Below are positions 8,960-17,347 of a stretch of 64,000 nt of DNA, piece after piece. The notes below the pieces were generated by a model. The model searched no databases. It saw nothing but the letters and a program-made list of their open reading frames with translations, and was not told the DNA's origin. Origin of the DNA: Flavobacterium sp. 9 (GTDB lineage Bacteria > Bacteroidota > Bacteroidia > Flavobacteriales > Flavobacteriaceae). The first letter of the stretch is position 1. Each line of letters opens with the position of its first letter. The DNA lies in the NCBI RefSeq assembly GCF_002754195.1, contig NZ_PEEU01000001.1, forward strand, positions 5,084,001 through 5,148,000, given 5' to 3'. The position numbers were made by a program, and so were the translations under genes.

Positions 8960-9775
8960 TTAAACCGCAACGTCATATTCACGAAGCGCATTATTTAATG
9001 ATGTTTTTAAATCTGTAGATGGTTTACGTGTACCAATAATTAAAGCACATGGAACCTGAAATTCACCAGCAGCGAATTTTTTAGTATAACTTCCAGGAAT
9101 TACAACTGAACGAGCAGGAACAAAACCTTTCATTTCAACAGGCTCATCACCAGTTACATCGATGATTTTTGTTGAAGCAGTCAAACAAACGTTAGCACCA
9201 AGAACAGCTTCTTTACCAACATGAACTCCTTCGACAACAATACAACGAGAACCAATAAAAGCACCGTCTTCAATAATTACCGGAGCAGCTTGCAATGGTT
9301 CTAAAACTCCACCAATACCAACACCACCGCTTAAGTGAACATTTTTACCAATTTGAGCACAACTACCAACAGTAGCCCAAGTATCAACCATTGTTCCTTC
9401 GTCTACATAAGCACCAATATTTACATAACTTGGCATCAAAATAACACCACTTGAAATATAAGCTCCGTAACGTGCAACAGCATTTGGTACTACACGAATT
9501 CCTTTTTCAGCATAACCTCTTTTTAGCAACATTTTGTCGTGATATTCGAAAATACCAGATTCCCATGTTTCCATTTTTTGAATTGGGAAATACATTACAA
9601 CTGCTTTCTTAACCCATTCGTTTACTTGCCATTTGTCTCCAACTGGTTCAGCACAACGTAATTTTCCAGCATCAACCAATTCGATAACTTCTCTAATAGC
9701 ATCAGTTGTAGTAGTTTCTTGTAATAAAGCTCTGTTTTCCCAAGCTTGTTCAATTATAGTTTGTAAAGAATTCAT
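8960..9775 (-). CDS. dapD: 2,3,4,5-tetrahydropyridine-2,6-dicarboxylate N-succinyltransferase
   Basis: The enzyme makes N-succinyl-2-amino-6-ketopimelate in the diaminopimelate/lysine pathway. The start is the ATG at 9775 (MNSLQTIIEQAWENR), which gives 271 residues, the normal DapD length; the frame stays open to 10009, but that extension would lie across the promoter and is not DapD-like. Seen in the protein: VRVVPNAVARYGAYI, then left-handed beta-helix hexapeptide repeats (about 130-230) and the C-terminal PCALIIGTRKPSTDLKTSLN. It is a monocistronic gene with its own promoter and terminator. Confidence 0.97.
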   Translation of the reverse strand: MNSLQTIIEQAWENRALLQETTTTDAIREVIELVDAGKLRCAEPVGDKWQVNEWVKKAVVMYFPIQKMETWESGIFEYHDKMLLKRGYAEKGIRVVPNAVARYGAYISSGVILMPSYVNIGAYVDEGTMVDTWATVGSCAQIGKNVHLSGGVGIGGVLEPLQAAPVIIEDGAFIGSRCIVVEGVHVGKEAVLGANVCLTASTKIIDVTGDEPVEMKGFVPARSVVIPGSYTKKFAAGEFQVPCALIIGTRKPSTDLKTSLNNALREYDVAV

Positions 9776-9793
9776 AAGTTTTAATTTTTGGCA

Positions 9794-9822
9794 AAGATAA
9801 CGTATTTGAGCAAAAGCAAAAA
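9794..9822 (-). promoter_or_regulatory. dapD promoter
   Basis: On the minus strand TTTG (9819-9822) and TATCTTTG (9794-9801) are 17 bases apart, a full -33/-7 match. The inferred transcript starts near 9787, about 12 bases before the ATG at 9775, which supports that start over the longer open frame. Confidence 0.75.
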
Positions 9823-10065
9823 AGTAAAACCTTTGTAAAATGTTACAGATATAACTTTTTGTTTTTAATTTGATAAATAAAAATCGTTGCGCATAATCAT
9901 AAAGTGCTGAAAAAAGTTCCCCAAAAAGTTTTTTTAATATCAAAATATGACAAAAATCAGATTTTGAATTTTTTCTTCTCTTTAATTTCGCGGCATAATT
10001 CCGGAACAACTTAAAACTGGAATTTCAAAATACCATTCCAAAACAAATCACTTAATCAGTATAAA

Positions 10066-10695
10066 ATGAATCAAGAAAATCAGTTGCGAAACCAAGTTAC
10101 AGTTATCGATAAAGAAGTCTCGTGGGACAAAACTCAGGTAATTATGAGTAAAACAAATGCTTTTGGCATAATTGAATATGCAAATGAGACATTTGTTGAT
10201 GTTTCGGGTTATGAAGATTACGAATTGATGGGACAGCCGCACAATATTATTCGCCATCCTGATATGCCAAAAGTTATTTTTAAAGTGCTTTGGGAGAATC
10301 TTAAAGCGGGAAAAAATTTCCATGCAATTGTAAAAAATCTGGCTAAATCAGGCCGGTATTATTGGGTTATCACTGATTTTGAAATCGCCCAAGATGAAAA
10401 CGGTGTGATTGTCAATTATTTTGGACGAAGACAATCAGTTCCGCAAGAAGTAATCACGCAACATATTATTCCTTTATATAAGAAACTTTTGCAAATTGAA
10501 GCTGCAAGCGGAGTTGAGTTTAGCGAAAAATATTTGATTGGCTTTCTGGAAGAAAAAAAGAGAAGTTATGTCGAATATATTAAGGAGTTGATTTATGAAC
10601 ACGAAAAAGGTCAGGCAAAATTTTCTCAATATGTAGCAGAAGAAGAGGAGGAAGAAGAGGAAAGAGGTTTTTTCAGAAGGTTATTCAATAGGTAA
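10066..10695 (+). CDS. PAS domain protein (Aer-like sensory module)
   Basis: The 209-residue soluble protein has an N-terminal PAS fold (about 25-130) with the Aer-type sequence FGIIEYANETFVDVSGY, LMGQPHNIIRHPDMP and ITDFEIAQDENG. Aer PAS domains bind FAD or heme and sense redox state or oxygen. After the PAS there is a helical segment and a highly acidic stretch of eight glutamates before the basic end RGFFRRLFNR. No transmembrane segment, HAMP, methyl-accepting or kinase domain is present, so the output partner is unknown. A terminator follows the gene. Confidence 0.82.
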   Translation: MNQENQLRNQVTVIDKEVSWDKTQVIMSKTNAFGIIEYANETFVDVSGYEDYELMGQPHNIIRHPDMPKVIFKVLWENLKAGKNFHAIVKNLAKSGRYYWVITDFEIAQDENGVIVNYFGRRQSVPQEVITQHIIPLYKKLLQIEAASGVEFSEKYLIGFLEEKKRSYVEYIKELIYEHEKGQAKFSQYVAEEEEEEEERGFFRRLFNR

Positions 10696-10738
10696 TTTTT
10701 AATTGTATTTTTTTTTAGTTTCAGATATTTGGGTGAAG

Positions 10739-10769
10739 TCCGTTTTGAGTTTTCAAAACGGATTTTTTT
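10739..10769 (+). terminator. Intrinsic terminator after the PAS gene
   Basis: A 10-bp perfect stem (10739-10748 with 10753-10762) with a 4-base loop is followed by seven T residues. Confidence 0.88.
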
Positions 10770-10807
10770 ATTCGAAAGTTAAATCTAAAAACAACAACTA
10801 TAAAGTC

Positions 10808-10815
10808 TATATTTG
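10808..10815 (+). promoter_or_regulatory. -7 box before the small two-gene unit
   Basis: TATATTTG matches TAnnTTTG exactly, though no TTG lies 17-23 bases upstream. Transcription would begin near 10822, so the TTG codon at 10813, which also opens the frame, cannot be the start; the ATG at 10834 fits. Confidence 0.5.
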
Positions 10816-10833
10816 TATGTTAAATGTTGTATT

Positions 10834-11010
10834 ATGGAAGTGATGAGATTGGAATTTGTTCCTGAGATTAAAGAAGAATTATTAAAAATTTTAGGTTCTT
10901 TTTCTCCTGATGAATTGAAAATAACTTTTGAAGATTCTCTTTTTGAAAAAGACAAAAAAAGACTTCAGGCTTCTGATGATAAAATTTTAGATCAAGAATT
11001 TCCTTTGTAA
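10834..11010 (+). CDS. Small hypothetical protein, first gene of a two-gene unit
   Basis: A 58-residue acidic protein (MEVMRLEFVPEIKEELL at the start) with a predicted helical body and a charged FEKDKKRLQ segment. It has no signal peptide or membrane segment. An alternative start is the ATG at 10843. Its TAA shares one base with the ATG of the following membrane protein gene, so the two are translationally coupled. Size and composition recall Bacteroidota antitoxin-like small proteins, but no motif proves this and the partner is not a known toxin. Function unknown. Confidence 0.6.
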   Translation: MEVMRLEFVPEIKEELLKILGSFSPDELKITFEDSLFEKDKKRLQASDDKILDQEFPL

Positions 11011-11450
11011 TGAGTTTAGGCGAGATTTATTTTTACGTTTTAACAGGCTTAATATGCTTTTTTAGCTTTTTTATTGGTATGTCTGTTGAAGATATAAAGT
11101 TGGTGTCATTTTTTAAAAAAGCATTAATTGTTTGTTTTTTGATATTAATTTTGGGATTGCTATTTATTACATTCAATTTAAGTTATTTGTCCGTTAATAA
11201 GACTATATATCTTTATTCTCTTCCAATACTTTTTTTATTAATAAACCGGATTCTATTTTGGATAAATAATAGATTTTTTGGCGAACCTTTCATTTATGCT
11301 AAAGGAAGAGGATTCTTAGAAGGATTTTGGTATGATAAAGTAGTAGATGAAAAAAATGTAACTTTGATTAATAAAATTTATTATTTTTTTTATTCAGCTT
11401 TGCATATGTTTAAATTATGTTTGACTATTATTATATTTAAAGAACTATAA
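11010..11450 (+). CDS. Hypothetical membrane protein, second gene of the unit
   Basis: The 146-residue protein has three clear hydrophobic segments in its first half (about 8-25, 37-57 and 65-84), a soluble loop with a basic-aromatic patch (FFGEPFIYAKGRGFLEGFWYDK) and a fourth hydrophobic stretch near the C-terminus. No recognised domain. It starts within the stop codon of the small acidic protein and ends one base before ruvX, so it may be cotranscribed with ruvX. Function unknown; a membrane partner for the 58-residue protein is a reasonable guess. Confidence 0.62.
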   Translation: MSLGEIYFYVLTGLICFFSFFIGMSVEDIKLVSFFKKALIVCFLILILGLLFITFNLSYLSVNKTIYLYSLPILFLLINRILFWINNRFFGEPFIYAKGRGFLEGFWYDKVVDEKNVTLINKIYYFFYSALHMFKLCLTIIIFKEL

Positions 11451-11451
11451 A

Positions 11452-11868
11452 ATGCCAAGAATTCTCTCTATAGACTACGGACAAAAACGTACCGGAATTG
11501 CCGTTACAGATGAAATGCAAATTATAGCTTCGGGTTTGACAACGATTCCTACAGCAACTGTAATCGATTTTCTGAAAGATTATTTTGCTAAAGAAAAAGT
11601 CGAGACAGTTTTAATTGGTGAACCTAAACAAATGAATGGCGAACCTTCACAAAGTGCTTCAATCATTAAAGGCTTTGTGACTCATTTTTCTAATATTTTT
11701 CCAGATATGAAAGTTGTTCGTGTAGATGAACGCTTTACTTCAAAGATGGCTTTTCAGACTATGATCGATAGCGGACTGAGTAAAAAGCAACGTCAAAATA
11801 AAGGATTAATTGACGAAATTTCGGCTACAATAATGCTTCAGGATTATCTTTCTTCCAAGCGTTTTTAA
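11452..11868 (+). CDS. ruvX: Putative Holliday junction resolvase / pre-16S rRNA nuclease (RuvX/YqgF)
   Basis: The 138-residue RNase H-like protein has the YqgF signature: SIDYGQKRTGIAVTD with the metal aspartate Asp8, IGEPKQMNG with Glu57, and VDERFTS with Asp92. Known family members mature the 5' end of 16S rRNA; Holliday junction cleavage is an older annotation. Length and motif order are typical and complete. It lies one base after the membrane protein gene and upstream of mqo, and in relatives it neighbours def. Confidence 0.93.
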   Translation: MPRILSIDYGQKRTGIAVTDEMQIIASGLTTIPTATVIDFLKDYFAKEKVETVLIGEPKQMNGEPSQSASIIKGFVTHFSNIFPDMKVVRVDERFTSKMAFQTMIDSGLSKKQRQNKGLIDEISATIMLQDYLSSKRF

Positions 11869-11960
11869 TTTTTTTAACTTTCAAAATAGTAGTCTTTTAA
11901 TTTTTAGAAAAACATAACTTTTATCATGTAATTTTAGTTTTTTTTTGCAATTATAAAAAG

Positions 11961-11968
11961 TACCTTTG
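11961..11968 (+). promoter_or_regulatory. mqo -7 box
   Basis: TACCTTTG is an exact TAnnTTTG match. A TTTG at 11944-11947 lies upstream but with only 13 bases spacing, so the -33 element is uncertain. Predicted leader to the ATG at 11992 is about 17 bases. Confidence 0.55.
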
Positions 11969-11991
11969 CACTTTAAAAACAAATTACTGTT

Positions 11992-13491
11992 ATGCCTGAC
12001 AATACAATACGTTCCAATAGTGAAGTAGTGCTTATTGGAGCTGGAATTATGAGCGCAACCCTTGGATTAATTTTGAAAGAGTTGCAACCGGATATTAAAA
12101 TTGAAATTTATGAACGTTTAGATGTCGCTGCCGCAGAAAGTTCTGATGCTTGGAATAATGCAGGAACAGGACATTCAGCTTTTTGTGAATTAAATTACAC
12201 CCCAGAGAAGGCTGATGGAAGTATTGATCCAAAAAAAGCAATAAGTATAGCAGAATCTTTTGAGATTTCTCGTCAATTCTGGTCTTATCTAGTTCAGGAA
12301 AATAAAGTACCATCTCCAGATAATTTTATTAAAAGTGTTCCTCATATGAGTTTCGTTTGGGGAGAAAAAAATGTTGAGTATCTTAAAAAGAGATTCGAAG
12401 CGTTGCAAAGCAATCCTATTTTTTCTCAAATGGAATTTAGTTCTGATTTCGAAAAACTGAAAGAGTGGATGCCGCTTGTAATGGAAGGTAGAGAAACTAC
12501 TGAAAAACTTGCAGCGACACACATGGAAATTGGTACCGATGTTAATTTTGGAGCCTTGACCAGAAGCATGTTTGGTTATTTAGAAAAACTAGATGGTGTT
12601 TCTATATATTACAATCATGAAGTTGAAAAGTTAAAACAACGCGAGGATAAAAGGTGGAGAATTAAAATAGTAGATCTTTCTACAGGCGAAAAAAGAAAAG
12701 CTTACACTAAATTTGTTTTCATTGGTGCTGGTGGAGGTTCATTGCCTTTATTAGAAAAAGCTAACGTTCCAGAAGGAAATGGTTACGGAGGTTTCCCAGT
12801 AAGCGGACAATGGTTGAAATGCACAAATCCGGAAGTTATTGCTAAACATCAGGCAAAAGTTTACGGAAAAGCAAGTGTTGGAGCTCCTCCAATGTCTGTT
12901 CCTCATATTGATACTCGTGTAATTGATGGAGAAAAAGCGTTGCTTTTTGGACCTTTTGCAGGATTTTCGACTCGTTTCTTAAAAAATGGTTCTTATTTAG
13001 ATTTACCATTATCTATAAAAGCAAACAATTTAATTCCGATGTTATCAGCGGGATTCCATAATATTCCATTGACTAAATATTTAATTGAGCAAGTACGTCA
13101 ATCTCCAAAAGACAGAATGAAAGCTTTACGCGAATATTTACCATCGGCACGTTCTAAAGACTGGAAATTAGAAAAAGCAGGACAACGTGTTCAGGTAATC
13201 AAGAAAGATGAAAAAGAAGGTGGAGTTTTAGAATTTGGTACAGAAGTTATCAATACGCATGATGGAACTTTGGCAGTATTATTAGGAGCTTCTCCTGGAG
13301 CATCAACTGCAGTTGCAATTATGATTGATTTGGTAAGCAGATGTTTTACAGACCAAATTAAAACACCGGAATGGGAAGCAAAAATGAAAAATATGATTCC
13401 TTCTTACGGACAAACTTTAAATGATAAACCAGAGCTCTTAGCAGAACTTAGAAAACATACTTCTGAAGTTTTGAAATTAAGAAATTACTAA
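11992..13491 (+). CDS. mqo: Malate:quinone oxidoreductase
   Basis: This FAD-dependent peripheral membrane enzyme oxidises malate to oxaloacetate and passes electrons to menaquinone, standing in for or complementing NAD-dependent malate dehydrogenase. The 499-residue protein has the N-terminal dinucleotide fold VVLIGAGIMSATLG (about 12-25), then the Mqo hallmark SDAWNNAGTGHSAFCELNYTP, PVSGQWL in the middle, and the LGASPGASTAV segment near the C-terminus. Length is that of the family. It is transcribed alone between its own promoter and a shared terminator hairpin, and feeds the same quinone pool that supplies the respiratory chain. Confidence 0.97.
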   Translation: MPDNTIRSNSEVVLIGAGIMSATLGLILKELQPDIKIEIYERLDVAAAESSDAWNNAGTGHSAFCELNYTPEKADGSIDPKKAISIAESFEISRQFWSYLVQENKVPSPDNFIKSVPHMSFVWGEKNVEYLKKRFEALQSNPIFSQMEFSSDFEKLKEWMPLVMEGRETTEKLAATHMEIGTDVNFGALTRSMFGYLEKLDGVSIYYNHEVEKLKQREDKRWRIKIVDLSTGEKRKAYTKFVFIGAGGGSLPLLEKANVPEGNGYGGFPVSGQWLKCTNPEVIAKHQAKVYGKASVGAPPMSVPHIDTRVIDGEKALLFGPFAGFSTRFLKNGSYLDLPLSIKANNLIPMLSAGFHNIPLTKYLIEQVRQSPKDRMKALREYLPSARSKDWKLEKAGQRVQVIKKDEKEGGVLEFGTEVINTHDGTLAVLLGASPGASTAVAIMIDLVSRCFTDQIKTPEWEAKMKNMIPSYGQTLNDKPELLAELRKHTSEVLKLRNY

Positions 13492-13511
13492 ACTCAGGTT
13501 CTATAATAAAT

Positions 13512-13543
13512 AACAAATCCAGATGAATTAATCTGGATTTGTT
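13512..13543. terminator. Hairpin terminator shared by mqo and the FUSC gene
   Basis: Perfect 13-bp inverted repeat (13512-13524 and 13531-13543) with loop GAATTA. The FUSC stop codon (TTA 13528-13530 on the plus strand) sits in the loop and its last codons form one arm. The T-run after the stem is short, so its strength is uncertain. Confidence 0.7.
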
Positions 13544-15750
13544 GCTTTTATCTCTTTTGTAATTTTCAGAATTTTTTCGGCAAGATTACTCATCCAAATC
13601 AATTGCTCAATAACCATTTGAGCTTCCTGCATTTTAGCCTGACGTGTTTCTTTGTCGAGTTCGTCATCTGCAGCCAAACGTTTAAAATTAACACGTTTTA
13701 GTTCTTCAAATTGTAGCGTGACATCTTCCTTGTCAAAAAAAGTATCTGTTATAACTGCTTCATTTCTTAGAATAGAAATAGAATGATCTAAATTAGATAA
13801 TATTGTTTTTATAATATAATTAAATGATTCTGAGGCTGATGTTGTTTGGTGTGACTGAATGTAAGTCGATAATGAAGCCAAAGCTGATAATATCGAATGA
13901 TTTAAAACAACCAATTTATTAACCAGAGGCAAAGTTTTTTGCTTAGATTTTGGTTCCTGCATCATTCGTTGAAAAGAAGTCATTAAATTACCAATTTCAA
14001 CAAAAGCATTTTTTCGGGCCAATCGGTAAGAGGTTGGGATTTCTCCTTTTTTATTATAGAAATCAGCAATTTCTTTGAGATAATTTCTATTTGCACGAAT
14101 CGTATTTTCGATATGAATAGGAGTATTTATAAATTCCCAGGCTGGCCATAAAAACTGATTTGCGATAAAGGCTAAAACTGCTCCGGCGAGTGTATCTAAA
14201 ACTCTAAACTGAATAACTTCAACGACATTAGGTGTTAGGATTCCGTATATAAAAACAACGTACATCGTTACAAAAGTGGCACTTATTTTATAGTTGATTT
14301 GTGTAAACGAAATTCCCAGAAGCATACAAATAATAGATAATATACTTAGTGCAACGTGGTTTTGAATAAAAGAAACGATTCCAAAAGCCAATAATCCTCC
14401 CAGAATAGTTCCAAAAATTCTATTGTAAGAACGCTCTTTGGTTAATCCATAACCAGGTCGCATAATTACGACGATCGTCAATAAAATCCAATATACGTTT
14501 TGAAAGGGTAAAAGCTGTCCAATGAGAAAACCAATCAATATAGTAATCGTAAGACGTAAAGAATGTCTGAAAATAGAAGAGGAAAGACTTAGATTTTCAG
14601 TTAATGTACGTAATGGGTAATATTGTGGCGTTAGGAATTTTTCAAGTTCTTTGTCTTTGTCTTTGAGTTTGAAAGATTGCATTGCAAGTGAAAAAGCGCG
14701 CTGAATAATTTTGATTTTTCCAACTTGGTTTTTAGCATATTTCAGCATATTGGTTAACATCAAAACACCTTCGGCAGCTTCTTCTTTACCTAATGTTTTT
14801 TCGTAATCGAAAATGGCAAATTCAAGAGCATCTAGTTCATTTTTTAAATCATTTTTGTCAACATAAACGGCAATATGATGTACGTTTTTAGATAACTTCT
14901 TTAAAGTTGAAGCCAGTTTGTAAGCGACATTTTGATACGTTCTTAAAACGTCAGGATGTTTGGCAAATTTTTCGTGAAGCTTGCTGTGATCAAATGAAGT
15001 ATAAAGTGCCAGTTCCTGAATTTCGACTAACGTAATAAAAACAAGAAGCATTTTACGATTTTGACTTGTAGTTCCTGATGCATTTTGATTACCAATAAGC
15101 ATTTTTCTTAAATCTTCATGAATCAGATTCAAATCGACCTGAACAGCCAATTGTTTTTCGATTATAGCTTGTCTGTTAGCTTCAGGACTCCATAAATCAC
15201 CTCTTAATTTTAAATATTTTGCAGTTAGTTTTATTCCTTCGGCAATTTGTAATTCGACATATTTATAAGGTTGCACAAAATGAAAAATAAGAGATACAAC
15301 TAAATATAAAATACCACCAATAAATATAAAACCGGAATATTCAAAAGCTTCCCATCCTTCATGTAAATGCCCAAATGATAGAGAAATAGACAATAAAGCC
15401 GAAAACGAAACTAATGTTGCACGCTGCCCATAAACTGAAATCATGGAACATAAAAAAAGTAGAAATCCCAGAAACGGATAAAATAGAAATGGATATGGAT
15501 AAGCAAGATTTACTAACAAATTGACACCAGATACAATAAATGAAGCTACAATAAGCCCTTTGATTTTATGACTTAATGAACTCGGAATATCACTGGGATA
15601 AGTATAAAAAGCACCCAAGGCAATTGTAAAGCCAATTTCAAAATGTCCCAAAAAGTTTAAAATCAAAACAGGAACAACAGAAGCAATAGTTACTTTTGAG
15701 GCATTTAAGAAAGAAGTACTGTTGGTGAATTTCGAGATACGATCAAGCAT
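13528..15750 (-). CDS. FUSC-family integral membrane transporter (YccS/YhfK-like)
   Basis: The start is placed at the ATG at 15750 (MLDRISKFTNS), 17 bases after an exact -7 box; the frame is open to 15831 but that ATG lies upstream of the promoter. The 740-residue protein shows the FUSC plan: about six hydrophobic helices near residues 20-170, a long soluble region of about 200 residues, a second hydrophobic block (about 385-535), then a helical C-terminal domain. The family is linked to efflux of aromatic acids (fusaric acid) and fluoride-like toxicants, but most members are uncharacterised. It is convergent with mqo. Confidence 0.86.
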   Translation of the reverse strand: MLDRISKFTNSTSFLNASKVTIASVVPVLILNFLGHFEIGFTIALGAFYTYPSDIPSSLSHKIKGLIVASFIVSGVNLLVNLAYPYPFLFYPFLGFLLFLCSMISVYGQRATLVSFSALLSISLSFGHLHEGWEAFEYSGFIFIGGILYLVVSLIFHFVQPYKYVELQIAEGIKLTAKYLKLRGDLWSPEANRQAIIEKQLAVQVDLNLIHEDLRKMLIGNQNASGTTSQNRKMLLVFITLVEIQELALYTSFDHSKLHEKFAKHPDVLRTYQNVAYKLASTLKKLSKNVHHIAVYVDKNDLKNELDALEFAIFDYEKTLGKEEAAEGVLMLTNMLKYAKNQVGKIKIIQRAFSLAMQSFKLKDKDKELEKFLTPQYYPLRTLTENLSLSSSIFRHSLRLTITILIGFLIGQLLPFQNVYWILLTIVVIMRPGYGLTKERSYNRIFGTILGGLLAFGIVSFIQNHVALSILSIICMLLGISFTQINYKISATFVTMYVVFIYGILTPNVVEVIQFRVLDTLAGAVLAFIANQFLWPAWEFINTPIHIENTIRANRNYLKEIADFYNKKGEIPTSYRLARKNAFVEIGNLMTSFQRMMQEPKSKQKTLPLVNKLVVLNHSILSALASLSTYIQSHQTTSASESFNYIIKTILSNLDHSISILRNEAVITDTFFDKEDVTLQFEELKRVNFKRLAADDELDKETRQAKMQEAQMVIEQLIWMSNLAEKILKITKEIKATNPD

Positions 15751-15767
15751 ATATTGCGGTTTACTAG

Positions 15768-15775
15768 CAAAGGTA
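15768..15775 (-). promoter_or_regulatory. -7 box of the FUSC gene
   Basis: CAAAGGTA on the plus strand is TACCTTTG on the minus strand, the same octamer as at mqo. It lies inside the longest open frame, which argues for the inner start at 15750. No -33 TTG is found at the expected distance. Confidence 0.55.
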
Positions 15776-15880
15776 AGAATTGTACGAATTATTTTGGCAT
15801 AATATTGGATGAGATTTTGCGTGATAAACAAAAAGAAGAGATATTCTATTGTAGAAAATTATTCATTGACTATTTTTTAC

Positions 15881-15888
15881 TATTTTTG
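15881..15888 (+). promoter_or_regulatory. def -7 box
   Basis: TATTTTTG matches TAnnTTTG; transcription would start near 15895 and give a leader of about 57 bases before the def ATG. The -33 TTG is not at the usual distance. Confidence 0.5.
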
Positions 15889-15951
15889 CCACCTGAATTA
15901 AGGAGGACTAAATTTAGGTTTTTCAGTAGATAATACATTAAAATAATACAA

Positions 15952-16542
15952 ATGATTTTACCAATTGTAGGATATGGTGATCCTGTTTTAAGAAAAGTGG
16001 GTGAGGCGATTACGCCAGATTACCCAAACTTAAAAGAAACGATAGCAAACATGTATGAAACCATGTACAACGCTTATGGTGTTGGACTTGCTGCACCGCA
16101 AGTAGGTATGGCAATTCGTTTGTTTGTGATTGATACGACTCCTTTTAGCGATGATGAAGATTTACCGTCAGAAGAGCAAGAAGATTTAAAAGGCTTTAAG
16201 AAGACTTTTATCAATGCTAAGATAGTTAAAGAAGAAGGTGAGGAGTGGAGTTTTAACGAAGGATGCTTAAGTATTCCGGATGTTCGCGAAGATGTTTATA
16301 GAAAACCAACTGTTACGATCGAATATTGTGAAGAAGATTTCGTAATGAAAACAGAGGTTTTTGATGGTTTAATAGCAAGAGTTATTCAGCACGAATATGA
16401 TCATATCGAAGGCGTTTTATTTACGGATAAAATATCTTCATTGAAAAAACGTTTGATTCAAAAGAAATTGAAAAATATTACTGAAGGTAAGACTTTTCAA
16501 GAGTACAGAATGAAATTTGCTGCTGCTAAAAAAGGAAGATAA
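15952..16542 (+). CDS. def: Peptide deformylase
   Basis: Removes the N-formyl group from nascent proteins. The 196-residue protein has all three family motifs: GVGLAAPQVG (43-52), EGCLSIP (103-109, metal ligand Cys105) and QHEYDHIEG (146-154, HExxH with ligands His147 and His151). A charged insertion (about 65-83, EDLPSEEQEDLKG) is common in Bacteroidota deformylases. It is followed after 69 bases by the DUF5606 gene. Confidence 0.97.
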   Translation: MILPIVGYGDPVLRKVGEAITPDYPNLKETIANMYETMYNAYGVGLAAPQVGMAIRLFVIDTTPFSDDEDLPSEEQEDLKGFKKTFINAKIVKEEGEEWSFNEGCLSIPDVREDVYRKPTVTIEYCEEDFVMKTEVFDGLIARVIQHEYDHIEGVLFTDKISSLKKRLIQKKLKNITEGKTFQEYRMKFAAAKKGR

Positions 16543-16611
16543 GTATTCTAAAGTAAGTTTAGAATCGACAAAATATAATAAATCAAATTCTTAATACTAA
16601 TTTTAATAAAC

Positions 16612-17097
16612 ATGAATTTAGAGAAAATTTTAGCCATTTCTGGGAAACCAGGTTTATATGTATTGAAAGTACAAACTCGTACAGGTTTTGTGGCAGAATC
16701 ATTATTAGATGGAAAAAAAATCACAGTAAACTTAAAAAGTAATGTAAGCTTATTGTCTGAAATTTCAATTTATACACACGATGGCGAGAAACCATTAACT
16801 GAAGTAATGCAACGTATTGCAACTAAAGAAAATAAAGGTCAAGCTATTTCGCACAAAGAAGACAATGCTACATTAGCAGCTTATTTCAAAGAAATTTTAC
16901 CTGATTATGATGAAGAAAGAGTTTATCCTTCTGATATTAAAAAAGTATTAAACTGGTACAATACACTTGAGGCAAAAGGTTTAGTTACTGATGAAGCTCC
17001 AGCTGCTGCTGAAACTACTGAGGAAGCTCCAGTTGTTGAAGAGAAACCAAAAAAAGCTCCAGCTGCTAAAAAAGCAAAAGCTAAAAAAGAAGAATAG
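16612..17097 (+). CDS. DUF5606 domain protein
   Basis: The 161-residue protein begins MNLEKILAISGKPGLYVL, the conserved start of DUF5606, with a compact domain to about residue 125. A low-complexity tail follows, rich in Ala, Pro, Glu and Lys and ending in a lysine-rich, nucleic-acid-binding-like segment. The domain is restricted mainly to Bacteroidota and is generally found beside def and mazG, as here. No function is established. A terminator follows directly. Confidence 0.9.
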   Translation: MNLEKILAISGKPGLYVLKVQTRTGFVAESLLDGKKITVNLKSNVSLLSEISIYTHDGEKPLTEVMQRIATKENKGQAISHKEDNATLAAYFKEILPDYDEERVYPSDIKKVLNWYNTLEAKGLVTDEAPAAAETTEEAPVVEEKPKKAPAAKKAKAKKEE

Positions 17098-17122
17098 TAA
17101 ATTTTTACATTCAAAATATATT

Positions 17123-17159
17123 AATCCTGTTGAGATGTTTTCTTAACAGGATTTTTTTT
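17123..17159 (+). terminator. Intrinsic terminator after DUF5606
   Basis: A 9-bp perfect stem (17123-17131 with 17145-17153), a 13-base loop and eight T residues. Confidence 0.85.
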
Positions 17160-17266
17160 GTAAGTATTATTTGTATTTTATTTATGATTTCTGATAGTGT
17201 GAAACTAAATTTAAAATTTAATTTTGTAAGAAAATATATCTATTAATTATTGATTTAAAGAAAAGG

Positions 17267-17285
17267 ATTATGTCACGTACATAAT
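17267..17285. promoter_or_regulatory. Inverted repeat upstream of the carbonic anhydrase gene
   Basis: ATTATGT and ACATAAT (7-bp perfect arms) flank CACGT, 62 bases before the ATG at 17348. The shape suits a dimeric regulator. It resembles the Fnr-like operators further right only loosely, so the regulator is unknown. Confidence 0.35.
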
Positions 17286-17347
17286 TCTTGATTTTAGGAA
17301 GTAATTGTAAATCGAGATTATTTTAAATTAAATTTTAAATAAAAAAA

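Noticed and set aside
9776-10009. N-terminal extension of DapD to 10009
   Set aside because: The extension crosses the -33/-7 promoter, lacks DapD similarity, and the inner ATG gives the family length of 271 residues.
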